Assembly (NCBI GenBank): GCA_947259685.1
Contig: CAMYNC010000102.1
Location: forward strand, 1-23,669
From: an uncultured Desulfuromonadales bacterium
Lineage (GTDB): Bacteria; Desulfobacterota; Desulfuromonadia; Desulfuromonadales; Geopsychrobacteraceae
DNA length: 23,669 nucleotides
Reading direction: 5' to 3'
A model generated the notes under the pieces. That model did not search any database and had not been told where the DNA came from. It saw only the letters and a list, made by a program, of their open reading frames with translations. Of the stretch, positions 1-7,879 are shown piece after piece. The position numbers and the translations under genes were made by a program. Position 1 is the first letter of the stretch, and each line of letters opens with the position of its first letter.

Positions 1-1542
1 TTGGGCCCGGGTAGCTGTTACCGGCTGTGGAGCCAAGGGACTCAAGGCAGCCTGCTGCCATTTACCCCGCCGGAAATTCGCAACGCCGATCTTGCGCCGT
101 TGGCTCTGGAGCTGCTTAACTGGGGCATTTCTGAGCCTGGGCAACTCACCTGGCTCGATCCACCGGCGCCAACGGCCTGGAATGCAGCCCTTGAACTTCT
201 CAAAACCCTTGGCGCACTGACCGAACAAAACCGGTTGACCAGCAAAGGGCAAGCGCTGGCGCAACTGCCAGCCCATCCTCGGCTCGGCAACCTGCTGCTG
301 GCAGCTGAAGAAGCCGATTTGCTGCTGCTCGGTTGCGATCTGGTAGCTCTGCTTGGGGAACGCGATCCCTGGAACCAGCACAAACCGGCCCGCCAAACCA
401 GTGATAGTGACCTGCTCGACCGCCTGGAAGAACTCTGGAAAAGAAGGCGGGATCATCGTTTGGCTGAGTTTTCCGGGATAGATCGCGCCAGTCGCTACTG
501 GCAGAAACATTTTCGGCTCAAAGCTCCTCCCGCAGCCGCCGGAAAATATTCCGCCGACCAGATATCCAGTCTGCTGGTGGCGGCCTACCCTGACCGCATC
601 GGCCGCGCTCGGCGCTCTGCGGGAAAGTCCTACCTGTTGAGCTCAGGACAGGGGGCCACACTTAGCGAGACTTCAGCCCTCAACCAGGCGGAATTTCTGA
701 TTGCTGTCGATCTCCGTAGCCGCCAGGGAACAACCGAAATTACCCAGGCGAGCAAGTTGCTCCCAACGTCTCTGCAGAAAATCTTCCCAAATCTTCACTG
801 GCAGGCCCAATGTCACTGGGAATCCAGCGATGGCCGGGTGGTCGATTGCGAACAGCAACGGCTAGGCGCCCTGGTCCTGGCTCAGCGCCCGACCAAAGCA
901 GCCGCCGAATTACGCACCGCAGCGGTGATTGCCGGAATTCGCCAGGAAGGCTTCCAACTGCTCAACCCTGGCCAAACAGCGATCAGCTTTCTCAACCGCG
1001 GCAACTTTCTGCATCGCAACCTGCCGGATGAAGACTGGCCAGACTGCAGTGAGCCGGCCCTGCTGGCGACCCTGGAGGGTTGGCTGCAGCCGTTTCTCGG
1101 CAAAGCGCGCAACCGTTCCGACTTGCAACGGCTTGATCTGCTGACTGCATTACGGAGCCGCTACGACTGGCAGCAACTGCAGCTGCTCGAGCAGCTTGCT
1201 CCAGAGCGGATCAGAGTAGCGAGTGGTTCGAATATCAGACTGGATTATACAGCAGATGGACCACCGGTACTGGCGGTCAAACTGCAAGAGATGTTCGGTC
1301 AAATAGAAACTCCGCGGATAGCCAAAGGCCGAATTGCGGTCGTCATCCATCTGCTTTCTCCGGCCGGCCGGCCGCTGCAGATTACCCAGGATTTACAGCA
1401 TTTCTGGAGTGCAAGTTACCCTGAAGTGCAAAAAGAAATGAAGGGCCGCTACCCCAAGCACCCCTGGCCGGATAACCCACGAGAGGCAACGGCCACCGCT
1501 AAAACCAAACGCAAACTTGCCCACCAGGAGAAACATAGATGA
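1..1542 (+). CDS. hrpB: ATP-dependent RNA helicase HrpB, C-terminal part (5' truncated)
   Basis: This is the C-terminal 513 residues of a DEAH-box helicase of the HrpB family. The reading frame is open from the first base, and its first residues (GPGSCYRLWS) match the end of helicase domain 2, where HrpB proteins typically read PGRCYRLW. The ATPase motifs therefore lie outside the window, and roughly 310-330 residues are missing if the protein has the usual length of about 820-840. A helicase-associated HA2-like region follows (WNAALELLKTLGAL, then PAHPRLGNLLL, about residues 55-130). The HrpB-specific C-terminal domain ends with the conserved stretch GRPLQITQDLQHFW and then YPKHPWPDNP. The tail is basic (KTKRKLAHQEKHR). 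The biological substrate of HrpB is poorly known. The stop codon overlaps the next start as ATGA, so the two genes are probably co-transcribed and translationally coupled. Confidence 0.93.
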   Translation: MGPGSCYRLWSQGTQGSLLPFTPPEIRNADLAPLALELLNWGISEPGQLTWLDPPAPTAWNAALELLKTLGALTEQNRLTSKGQALAQLPAHPRLGNLLLAAEEADLLLLGCDLVALLGERDPWNQHKPARQTSDSDLLDRLEELWKRRRDHRLAEFSGIDRASRYWQKHFRLKAPPAAAGKYSADQISSLLVAAYPDRIGRARRSAGKSYLLSSGQGATLSETSALNQAEFLIAVDLRSRQGTTEITQASKLLPTSLQKIFPNLHWQAQCHWESSDGRVVDCEQQRLGALVLAQRPTKAAAELRTAAVIAGIRQEGFQLLNPGQTAISFLNRGNFLHRNLPDEDWPDCSEPALLATLEGWLQPFLGKARNRSDLQRLDLLTALRSRYDWQQLQLLEQLAPERIRVASGSNIRLDYTADGPPVLAVKLQEMFGQIETPRIAKGRIAVVIHLLSPAGRPLQITQDLQHFWSASYPEVQKEMKGRYPKHPWPDNPREATATAKTKRKLAHQEKHR

Positions 1543-2324
1543 GTCCCTATCAGAATCTGCTACTCAAAATCGAGAACCACATTGCCCTGCTGACCATCAA
1601 CCGCCCGACGGCGCTCAACTCCCTGAACCCGGCCACCCTTGACGAACTGCTGCGAATGTTTGCCGACCTGGAGGAGGATCCGGCGGTCAAAGTCATCATC
1701 ATCACCGGTGCCGGTGAAAAAGCGTTTGTCGCCGGGGGAGATATTGCAGTGATGCAGCCTTTGGATGCCATGTCGGCACGTGAGGTCGCCCTGAAGGCGC
1801 AGCGACTGTTCAACGCCATCGAATACTCCCGCAAGGTCAGTATCGCCGCGATCAACGGCTATGCCCTGGGCGGCGGTTGCGAACTGGCCATGGCCTGCGA
1901 TATCCGGATTGCTGCAGCAGACGCGAAACTCGGCCAGCCGGAAGTCAATCTTGGCATTATCCCCGGCTGGTCTGGCACCCAGCGGCTGCCGCGATTGGTC
2001 GGCAAAGCCAAGGCCAAAGAGTTGATGTACACCGGGGACATGCTCGGTGCAGCCGCTGCGGAGCGGATCGGGTTGGTCAATCAGGTGGTCGAAAAGGCGG
2101 AGTTATTGCCAGCAGCCCGGCAGTTGGCAGAGAAGATCGCCAATAAATCCCAGGTGGCGGTGCGACTGATAAAAGAAGCCGTCGACAATGGCCTGGAAAT
2201 GGAAATAAACAAGGCATTTGCCTACGAGGCAGACCTATTTGGACTCTGCTTTTCGACTGCGGATCAAAAGGAAGGGATGGCCGCGTTTCTGGAAAAACGC
2301 CAACCGGTCTGGCAAGACAAGTAA
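1539..2324 (+). CDS. Enoyl-CoA hydratase / crotonase family protein
   Basis: This 261-aa protein has the usual crotonase length and probably hydrates a trans-2-enoyl-CoA to the 3-hydroxyacyl-CoA in cytoplasmic beta-oxidation or butyryl-CoA metabolism. The CoA and oxyanion-hole segments are visible as AFVAGGDIAVM (about residues 62-72) and NGYALGGGCELAMACDI. The two catalytic acids of true hydratases are both present, Glu115 in GGGCELA and Glu135 in GQPEVNLGIIPGWSG, with the standard 20-residue spacing. A hydratase is therefore more likely than an isomerase or other crotonase variant. The ATG overlaps the hrpB stop by 4 nt, and the upstream purine-rich CCAGGAGAAA is a good ribosome binding site. 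The chain-length preference (short-chain crotonase or 3-hydroxybutyryl-CoA dehydratase) cannot be read from sequence. No other beta-oxidation gene lies beside it. Confidence 0.9.
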   Translation: MSPYQNLLLKIENHIALLTINRPTALNSLNPATLDELLRMFADLEEDPAVKVIIITGAGEKAFVAGGDIAVMQPLDAMSAREVALKAQRLFNAIEYSRKVSIAAINGYALGGGCELAMACDIRIAAADAKLGQPEVNLGIIPGWSGTQRLPRLVGKAKAKELMYTGDMLGAAAAERIGLVNQVVEKAELLPAARQLAEKIANKSQVAVRLIKEAVDNGLEMEINKAFAYEADLFGLCFSTADQKEGMAAFLEKRQPVWQDK

Positions 2325-2338
2325 TATTTGTTCCAAAT

Positions 2339-2373
2339 TTCGTAGCGACGACCCAACGGGTTGCCCCTACGAA
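2339..2373. repeat. Imperfect palindrome, dispersed-repeat-like; possible bidirectional terminator
   Basis: The 35-nt element has perfectly matched 7-nt ends (TTCGTAG / CTACGAA), and an inner ACCC-AAC-GGGT hairpin separated from them by two mismatches. It sits between the convergent enoyl-CoA hydratase and PHP genes, starting 15 nt after the hydratase stop. Its right arm runs into the PHP reading frame and supplies that gene's TAG stop (2367-2369, minus strand). The GTAGGGGCAACCC core resembles palindromic intergenic repeats I recall from many bacterial genomes. There is no long T tract on either side, so a terminator role is only inferred. Confidence 0.55.
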
Positions 2374-3245
2374 TTGCTCTCGTGCCGCTTGCCTTGTGCG
2401 GCACGGGTTTCCTCAACGCAGGCGTAGGGAATTTGCATACCACGAAAGCCCTTGCCGACTTCAATATTCGACCCTGGATCACCGTGAAAATCGGAGCCGC
2501 CGGTAATAATCAACTGGTGCTTCCGGGCCAGCTTGATCAACCAGTCAGTGTCTTCCATGTTCGAGCCGTTATTGTAAACCTCGATGCCATCAAGCCCCAG
2601 GCCGACCAGTTCGGCGACCAATGGCTCAAGCTTGCTGCGATTGCGCGTGACGTAAGGCGGATGGGCCAGCACCGCGACCCCACCTGCACCATGAATTAGC
2701 TTGATGGCCTCGTCGACCGGAAAATAGCGTTTGGGAACGTTGCAGGGGGTCAGGTAGCGTTCAAAGGCTTCTTCGTTATGCGCCACATGGCCAGCTTCCC
2801 GCAGCGCCTGGGCGATATGCGGCCGGCCGAGGGTGCCTCCGGCCAGTTGCCGTACGTAATCAGGATCGATAGGGGCCTTGCCTTCTGCACTCAGTTTCTG
2901 GTTGATTCTTTCGATAATCTGCCGACTGCGGCCAGCACGAAATTCCTGGAAATCGGTCAGTTCGCGAATCAGGTAGGGGTCCTGATGGTCGATCAGATAG
3001 CCGAGCAGGTGCATATCGACAAAGTCATGCCACTGGGTCGATAATTCCACGGCGGAGAGGACTTCGACACCCAATTCTGCACCCTGCTGCCGGGCAGCAT
3101 CAATGCCATCAACATTGTCATGATCAGCCAGCGCCATGGCGGCTAAGCCGGCGTCAGCCACCAGTTGCACAACCTCTTCCGGCGCATAGTAGCCGTCGGA
3201 ACAGGTTGAATGCAGATGCAGGTCGACCAGTTTCTCATCGGTCAT
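2367..3245 (-). CDS. PHP-domain phosphoesterase (YciV/TrpH-like)
   Basis: This is a 292-aa cytoplasmic metal-dependent phosphoesterase. The N-terminal PHP signature DLHLHSTCSDG (His10 and His12) is followed by ALADHDNVDG, AVELS, a mid-protein VAVLAHP and a C-terminal TGGSDFHGD. These are the His/Asp/Glu clusters that bind the catalytic metals in this family. Relatives are E. coli YciV (RNase AM) and nucleoside 3',5'-bisphosphate phosphatases, so a role in small-RNA or nucleotide turnover is likely, but the exact substrate is not shown. The ATG is one base after the tex stop (TGA-A-ATG), which indicates co-transcription with tex. The last residues (about AAQGKRHESNS) run into a palindromic repeat that provides the stop, so the native tail may have been altered. 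Confidence 0.88.
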   Translation of the reverse strand: MTDEKLVDLHLHSTCSDGYYAPEEVVQLVADAGLAAMALADHDNVDGIDAARQQGAELGVEVLSAVELSTQWHDFVDMHLLGYLIDHQDPYLIRELTDFQEFRAGRSRQIIERINQKLSAEGKAPIDPDYVRQLAGGTLGRPHIAQALREAGHVAHNEEAFERYLTPCNVPKRYFPVDEAIKLIHGAGGVAVLAHPPYVTRNRSKLEPLVAELVGLGLDGIEVYNNGSNMEDTDWLIKLARKHQLIITGGSDFHGDPGSNIEVGKGFRGMQIPYACVEETRAAQGKRHESNS

Positions 3246-3246
3246 T

Positions 3247-5511
3247 TCATTTATTCTTTCTTTTGACGCGGAAACCCGCTTTTTCCCAACTGTTGAGAGG
3301 GTCAGTGGTGATTTGCTTTTTTACTGGTGCCGGTTTTTGCTGCGAAGAGTTGTTTCTCTCCAGCTCGCCACGGCGCATACTCAGGGAAATCCGCTTGCGC
3401 TGCATATCGACCGCCACCACCCGCACCTGAACCTGCTGGCCGACCTTCACTATATCATTAGGGTCCTTGACAAAGCGATCCGCCAGCTGGCTGACGTGCA
3501 CCAACCCATCCTGGTGCACACCGATATCGACAAAGGCGCCAAAGGCGGCAACATTGGTCACCACGCCATTGAGGCTCATCCCTTCCTGCAGATCTTTCAT
3601 CTCCATCACGTCTTCGCGAAAAGCGGTGGTGACAAAGCTCTCCCTGGGGTCACGGCCCGGCTTTTTCAATTCAGCGATGATATCCTGCAACGTCGGCAGC
3701 CCGACATCGGGAGCCAGGTAGCGCTGTAGGTCAATACCATCAAGCAGCTTGGGTTCAGCCAAAAGTTTATCCAGTGGCTGACCGGTGTCGGCGATCATCT
3801 GCTCTACCAGCGGGTAGCGCTCCGGGTGGACTGCGGTGTTATCGAGCGGCTGTGCGGCATTTCTGATCCGCAAGAACCCGGCGGCCTGTTGAAACGCTTT
3901 TTGTCCGAAGCGGGGCACTTCTAGCAGCTGTTCACGGCGGCTAAACGCGCCCTTTTCATCCCGGTAGCGAATAATCGCTTTCGCCAGCGACTCGCCGATT
4001 CCGGAAACAAAGCTAAGCAGTGCCCAGCTGGCGGTATTCAGATCGACCCCGACATAGTTGACGCAGGATTCAACCACCTCGTCGAGGGATTTTTTCAGCG
4101 CGCTCTGACTGACATCATGCTGATATTGTCCGACCCCGATGCTCTTCGGATCGACCTTGACCAACTCGGCCAGTGGATCCTGCAAGCGCCTGGCGATAGA
4201 AATCGCGCCACGCACGGTCAGATCCAGTTCGGGGAACTCTTCCCGGGCGATATCGGACGCCGAATAGATACTGGCCCCAGCCTCACTGATCATCACCACC
4301 GCCAGCTGCTTGTCGGCCGACTTCAAGGTCTGGCGGACAAATTGCTCCATTTCACGACCAGCGGTGCCGTTGCCGATAGCCACCATCTCAACTTGCTGTT
4401 GTTCAATCAAGCGAAGGAGTTCTCGTTGCGCGGCGTCAACCTTAGCGCTGCCACCGGCATGCGGATAGATGGTTGCATGTTCGAGAAAACAGCCGGTGGC
4501 ATCCACGACCGCCAATTTGGAGCCGGTTCGCAACCCCGGGTCGACACCCAGCACCCGCTGACTTCCGACCGGAGCTGCCAGCAGCAGATTCCGCAGATTC
4601 TCGGCAAAGACGCGAATCGCCTCTTGATCGGCACTTTTTTTCGCCTGCAACCGCAGCTCAACTTCGATCGATGCTGCCAGCAAACGATGATATGCGTCCT
4701 CCAGCACCAGCTTCAGCCAGGGTTTGCAACCGCTTGCTGAGGGAATCAGTAGCTTTGCCAGGCGCGCCAGAATCTCTGCCTCTGGTGCAGCAATCGCTAA
4801 GCGCAGGACCTCTTCCTTTTCTCCCCGGCGCATCGCCAGCATCCGGTGCGAGGGAATCTGCTTCAACGCTTCTCGATAATCATAATACATCTCGTATTTG
4901 CTGACCGAACCCTCTTTGCCCCGCACCGGTTGCGAGCAGAACTCGCCCCGCTCCCAGGTCAGTTGCCGCACTATGGCGCGGGCATCGGCGCTATCGGCAA
5001 ACTGTTCAGCAAGAATGTGCCCCGCGCCCTGTAAAGCGGCGGCAACGTCGGGAACATCCTGCTGTGGTGCCACAAACGGCGGTGCCAGCTGTTCAACCGA
5101 CGTACCGTCAAGCGCCGCCAGCAGCTGCTCTGCTAGGGGTTCAAGGCCGCGCTCTCGGGCGATCATCGCCTTGGTGCGCCGCTTTGGCTTATAAGGCAGG
5201 TAAAGATCTTCCAGCTCGGTCTTCTGTCTAACAGTGAGAATTCTCTGCTGCAACTCAGCACTCAGCTTCCCCTGCTCGGCTATCGATTTAAGAATCGTCT
5301 GTCGACGCTCTTCCAGCTCCTTGAAATAGCTCAGCCGCTCCTGAAGTTGGCGGATCTGCACTTCGTCCAGCTCTCCGGTGACCTCTTTGCGGTAACGAGC
5401 GATAAACGGCACAGTTGCACCCTCTTCAAGCAGGGTCAGGGTTGGTTTGATCTGGCCAGGCTTAATACCGGTCTCTTCGATCAGGATCTCTAGAATATCC
5501 ATGGTCTTCAT
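3247..5511 (-). CDS. tex: Tex, S1-domain RNA-binding transcription accessory protein
   Basis: This 754-aa protein is a full-length Tex, a nucleic-acid-binding protein conserved in bacteria and related to eukaryotic Spt6. The N-terminal Tex core is typical (EEGATVPFIARYRKE, then LPYKPKRRTKAMIARERGLEPLA). A YqgF/RNase H-like domain begins at VLGVDPGLRTGSKLAVVD (about residue 320). Helix-hairpin-helix repeats follow (SFVSGIGESLAKAII and VPRFGQKAFQQAAGFLRI, about 505-560), and an S1 domain lies near the C terminus (GMSLNGVVTNVAAFGAFVDIG to RKRISLSMRR, about 640-715). The tail is basic. The start could be the first ATG or the fourth codon (MDIL); both fit, and the RBS is weak (AGGACAG about 11 nt upstream). 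The PHP gene follows one base after the stop. Confidence 0.95.
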   Translation of the reverse strand: MKTMDILEILIEETGIKPGQIKPTLTLLEEGATVPFIARYRKEVTGELDEVQIRQLQERLSYFKELEERRQTILKSIAEQGKLSAELQQRILTVRQKTELEDLYLPYKPKRRTKAMIARERGLEPLAEQLLAALDGTSVEQLAPPFVAPQQDVPDVAAALQGAGHILAEQFADSADARAIVRQLTWERGEFCSQPVRGKEGSVSKYEMYYDYREALKQIPSHRMLAMRRGEKEEVLRLAIAAPEAEILARLAKLLIPSASGCKPWLKLVLEDAYHRLLAASIEVELRLQAKKSADQEAIRVFAENLRNLLLAAPVGSQRVLGVDPGLRTGSKLAVVDATGCFLEHATIYPHAGGSAKVDAAQRELLRLIEQQQVEMVAIGNGTAGREMEQFVRQTLKSADKQLAVVMISEAGASIYSASDIAREEFPELDLTVRGAISIARRLQDPLAELVKVDPKSIGVGQYQHDVSQSALKKSLDEVVESCVNYVGVDLNTASWALLSFVSGIGESLAKAIIRYRDEKGAFSRREQLLEVPRFGQKAFQQAAGFLRIRNAAQPLDNTAVHPERYPLVEQMIADTGQPLDKLLAEPKLLDGIDLQRYLAPDVGLPTLQDIIAELKKPGRDPRESFVTTAFREDVMEMKDLQEGMSLNGVVTNVAAFGAFVDIGVHQDGLVHVSQLADRFVKDPNDIVKVGQQVQVRVVAVDMQRKRISLSMRRGELERNNSSQQKPAPVKKQITTDPLNSWEKAGFRVKRKNK

Positions 5512-5865
5512 ATTTAATTACTGTCCTGAGTGGTGAATCGTTGTCAAGGCAGACACGAAAGGTCGTCCTATTGTGGCCATTTACTTGCTAAAAAGACGCC
5601 AATGTTAGCACGCCGGATTGCAATTTCATAGGAGGCTGTCGGAACATTCGGGCCGAAGCGGAAATTTGGATGGTGGAGACCAGACTTTAGTTCGGTTAAG
5701 AGCTCATAGCCATAGCGATGGGCCGAGAAGGCGCTGGAATCTGGTCCAAACAGTCGAATTTGCAGCCGGCTCAGGGATAGCCCGACAGTCTCCTCGCTCT
5801 GGATGCTTGACCATTGCCAGTTGAGCGTGTACACATGAGTCTGTCTATTAACCAGGAAATGTCCC
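5512..5865. other. 354-nt gap between divergent tex and oppD; no firm gene
   Basis: This stretch separates two divergent transcription units and should contain both promoters. On the minus strand a TTGACA lies about 35 nt upstream of the tex ATG, but no good -10 follows at 16-18 nt. For oppD only a ribosome binding site (CAGGAAA, about 8 nt before the ATG) is clear. Most of the stretch is spanned by one doubtful minus-strand ORF, listed separately. No RNA gene or strong hairpin was seen. Confidence 0.5.
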
Positions 5866-5867
5866 AT
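5568..5867 (-). CDS. Doubtful small ORF, 99 aa, possibly part of a repeated element
   Basis: This is an unrecognised 99-codon ORF whose ATG shares the CATG of the oppD start on the other strand. There is a possible RBS (AAGGCG about 8 nt upstream). The product has no signal peptide, membrane segment or motif that I can name. Its C-terminal part (PTASYEIAIRRANIGVFLAS, ending at WPQ) feels familiar from short hypothetical proteins found in several copies in related genomes, but this is memory, not a search. Overlap with a real start codon and isolation from other genes argue against an ordinary gene. It may be a chance ORF, a gene remnant or the edge of a repetitive element. Confidence 0.22.
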   Translation of the reverse strand: MGHFLVNRQTHVYTLNWQWSSIQSEETVGLSLSRLQIRLFGPDSSAFSAHRYGYELLTELKSGLHHPNFRFGPNVPTASYEIAIRRANIGVFLASKWPQ

Positions 5868-6822
5868 GCCACAACGCCTTGAAGTCGAAAATCTACGCAG
5901 CTATTTCTTCACCCGCTCCGGGCTGGTCAAAGCGGTCGATGATGTCTCTTTTTCCATCGACAGCGGCCAGACCCTGGCGCTGGTCGGGGAATCGGGCTGC
6001 GGCAAATCGATGACCGCCCTCTCGCTGCTGCGCCTGTTGCCAGAACCAGGCCGGATAGTTCAGGGCGAAATTCGTCTCGATGGCCGCGACCTGTTACGCC
6101 TGCCCGATCTGGAAATGCGGCGCATCCGCGGCAATCAGATTTCGATGATTTTTCAGGAACCGATGACCTCACTCAATCCGGTCCTGCGGATCGGCGAGCA
6201 GATCGCCGAAGTTTTACGCTTACACCGCGGCCTGAGCACGCAGGAAGCATTGAACGAAGCGGCGGAACTCCTCACCCTGGTCGGGATTTCCGACCCCAAG
6301 CGACGGTTGAATAATTATCCCCACCAACTCTCCGGTGGCCAACGGCAAAGGGTGATGATCGCTATTGCGCTGGCCTGCGATCCGCAGCTGTTGATTGCCG
6401 ACGAACCGACCACCGCGCTGGATGTCACCATTCAGGCCCAGATCATGGACCTCCTGGCCAGCCTCAAGCAGGAACGGCAGATGGCCACGCTGCTGATCAG
6501 TCACGACCTTGGGGTTGTCGCCAGTAATGCCGATCGGGTGGCGGTCATGTATGCCGGCCAGATCGTCGAGCTGGCCGAGGTCAAACAACTGTTCGACAAT
6601 CCGCTGCATCCCTACACCCAAGGCCTGCTGAAGTGCATTCCGCGGCTTGGCCGGAAAGAGGCGCTGCCGACCATTGCCGGACAGCTACCGAACCTGCGCG
6701 AGCATCATGACGGCTGTCTGTTTATCGACCGCTGCCCCGAGCCCTACGCCCCCTGTGGAAATCAACTGCCCAAACTTAAACAGCAGGAACCAGGCCACTG
6801 GGTCCGCTGCTGGAGGTATTAA
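5866..6822 (+). CDS. oppD: Oligo/dipeptide ABC transporter ATP-binding protein (OppD/DppD type)
   Basis: This 318-aa cytoplasmic ATPase would energise peptide or related-solute uptake together with an OppF-type partner. Walker A is GESGCGKSM (from Gly41), the signature is LSGGQRQRV, Walker B is [12 protein letters not shown] and the switch His is in LISHDLG. The C-terminal oligopeptide-transporter extension carries four Cys ([15 protein letters not shown] and, 17 residues later, VRCW). This C-x5-C-x6-C-x17-C pattern is that of OppD/DppD proteins, some of which bind a [4Fe-4S] cluster there. The gene abuts its partner with no spacing (TAA-ATG). No permease or substrate-binding protein is encoded in the window, so the substrate cannot be assigned. 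Opp and Dpp naming is interchangeable here. Confidence 0.9.
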   Translation: MPQRLEVENLRSYFFTRSGLVKAVDDVSFSIDSGQTLALVGESGCGKSMTALSLLRLLPEPGRIVQGEIRLDGRDLLRLPDLEMRRIRGNQISMIFQEPMTSLNPVLRIGEQIAEVLRLHRGLSTQEALNEAAELLTLVGISDPKRRLNNYPHQLSGGQRQRVMIAIALACDPQLLIADEPTTALDVTIQAQIMDLLASLKQERQMATLLISHDLGVVASNADRVAVMYAGQIVELAEVKQLFDNPLHPYTQGLLKCIPRLGRKEALPTIAGQLPNLREHHDGCLFIDRCPEPYAPCGNQLPKLKQQEPGHWVRCWRY

Positions 6823-7818
6823 ATGACACCGCTGCTGGAAGTAAAAAACCTGCGCAAAAGCTTTCGGGTGTCGAGCTCACTCGGTCAAGCAGCGGGCAAA
6901 CTGGTTGCGGTGGATGAGGTGTCCTTCTGCCTGCAAAAAGGTGAAACCCTCGGCCTGGTTGGCGAATCAGGCTGCGGTAAATCGACCACCGGAAAACTGA
7001 TTATGCAATTGCAAAAGGCTGATCAGGGCCAGGTCCTCTACAACGACACTGACCTAACCAAGCTCAGTGTCGGAAAAATGCGCCCCTACCGCCGCCAATT
7101 GCAAATGATCTTTCAAGACCCTTTTTCCTCACTCAACCCGCGCATGACAGTCGGGGCAATCCTCAGTGAGCCGCTGATAATCCATAAACTGGCCAGCGGT
7201 AAGCAGATCCGTGAGCGGGTCATTCAACTGCTGGAAAAAGTCGGCCTGACTGCCGAACATGAGAACCGCTATCCGCATGAGTTCTCTGGTGGCCAACGCC
7301 AGCGGGTCGGCATCGCCCGTGCCCTGGCTGTGGAGCCGGAGTTGATCATCGCCGATGAACCGGTTTCCGCCCTCGACCTTTCGGTTCAGGCGCAGATCCT
7401 CAACCTGCTGCAGGACATCCAGCAGGAGCATAACCTCAGCTACCTGTTTATCGCTCACGATCTGGCGGTGATTGAACATGTCAGCGATCGGGTTGCGGTG
7501 ATGTATTTGGGGCGGATTGTTGAGTTGACCAGTGCCGACCAGCTCTACCAGAATCCGCGCCACCCCTATACCGAAGCCCTACTCAACGCAGTGCCGATTC
7601 CCGACCCGGAGCAGGCGCGGCCCAGTCCGCTCAGCGGCGAAATTCCCTCACCAATCGACCCACCGAGCGGTTGCACCTTCCATCCTCGCTGCCCCTACGC
7701 AACCGAGCTCTGCCGCCAACAGCAGCCCCCCCTGGCCGAGATCGGCCAGCAGCACCTCACGGCCTGTCATCATCAGGACCAGGTCGGCCGTTATCTCGTA
7801 TCCCGCGTCACCGCTTGA
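6823..7818 (+). CDS. oppF: Oligo/dipeptide ABC transporter ATP-binding protein (OppF/DppF type)
   Basis: This 331-aa protein is the second ATPase of the pair. Walker A is [10 protein letters not shown] (from Gly47), the signature is [10 protein letters not shown], Walker B is [12 protein letters not shown] and the switch His is in [15 protein letters not shown] near the N terminus and VAVDEVSF are typical of OppF. The C-terminal extension again has four Cys ([15 protein letters not shown] and, 16 residues later, TACHH). The ATG follows directly on the oppD TAA, so the two are co-translated. Its own TGA overlaps the TTGACA of the promoter proposed for the next gene, and no terminator separates them. 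Read-through into the regulator is therefore possible. Confidence 0.9.
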   Translation: MTPLLEVKNLRKSFRVSSSLGQAAGKLVAVDEVSFCLQKGETLGLVGESGCGKSTTGKLIMQLQKADQGQVLYNDTDLTKLSVGKMRPYRRQLQMIFQDPFSSLNPRMTVGAILSEPLIIHKLASGKQIRERVIQLLEKVGLTAEHENRYPHEFSGGQRQRVGIARALAVEPELIIADEPVSALDLSVQAQILNLLQDIQQEHNLSYLFIAHDLAVIEHVSDRVAVMYLGRIVELTSADQLYQNPRHPYTEALLNAVPIPDPEQARPSPLSGEIPSPIDPPSGCTFHPRCPYATELCRQQQPPLAEIGQQHLTACHHQDQVGRYLVSRVTA

Positions 7819-7844
7819 CACACCTGTGCCAGCGATGGCACAAT
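7815..7844 (+). promoter_or_regulatory. Probable sigma-70 promoter of the hydrogenase-domain regulator
   Basis: A perfect -35 (TTGACA, 7815-7820) is followed after 18 nt by CACAAT (7839-7844, 4 of 6 matches to the -10). This would start transcription near 7851, about 29 nt before the ATG at 7880. The spacer and -10 are covered by an 18-bp dyad that recurs downstream of the gene, which is the layout of an autorepressed promoter. The promoter call is inferred from sequence only. Confidence 0.5.
7825..7842. promoter_or_regulatory. Perfect 18-bp dyad operator (TGTGCCA-N4-TGGCACA)
   Basis: TGTGCCAGCGATGGCACA is a perfect inverted repeat of 7-nt arms around a 4-nt centre. It lies between the -35 and -10 of the proposed promoter, 38 nt before the regulator's ATG. 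The same arms recur at 10182, 10213 and 10291 (and, degenerate, at 10248), which marks it as a specific protein site. The obvious candidate is the Fis-type HTH of the regulator itself, acting here as an autorepressor. Confidence 0.7.
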
Positions 7845-7879
7845 TCGGAATCTTTTCCATCAGCCCTTAAGGATTCCGC

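Noticed and set aside
4117..4740. A 207-codon plus-strand open frame
   Set aside because: It is antisense to tex in a region where Tex is clearly conserved, and is a shadow of the GC-rich codon usage.
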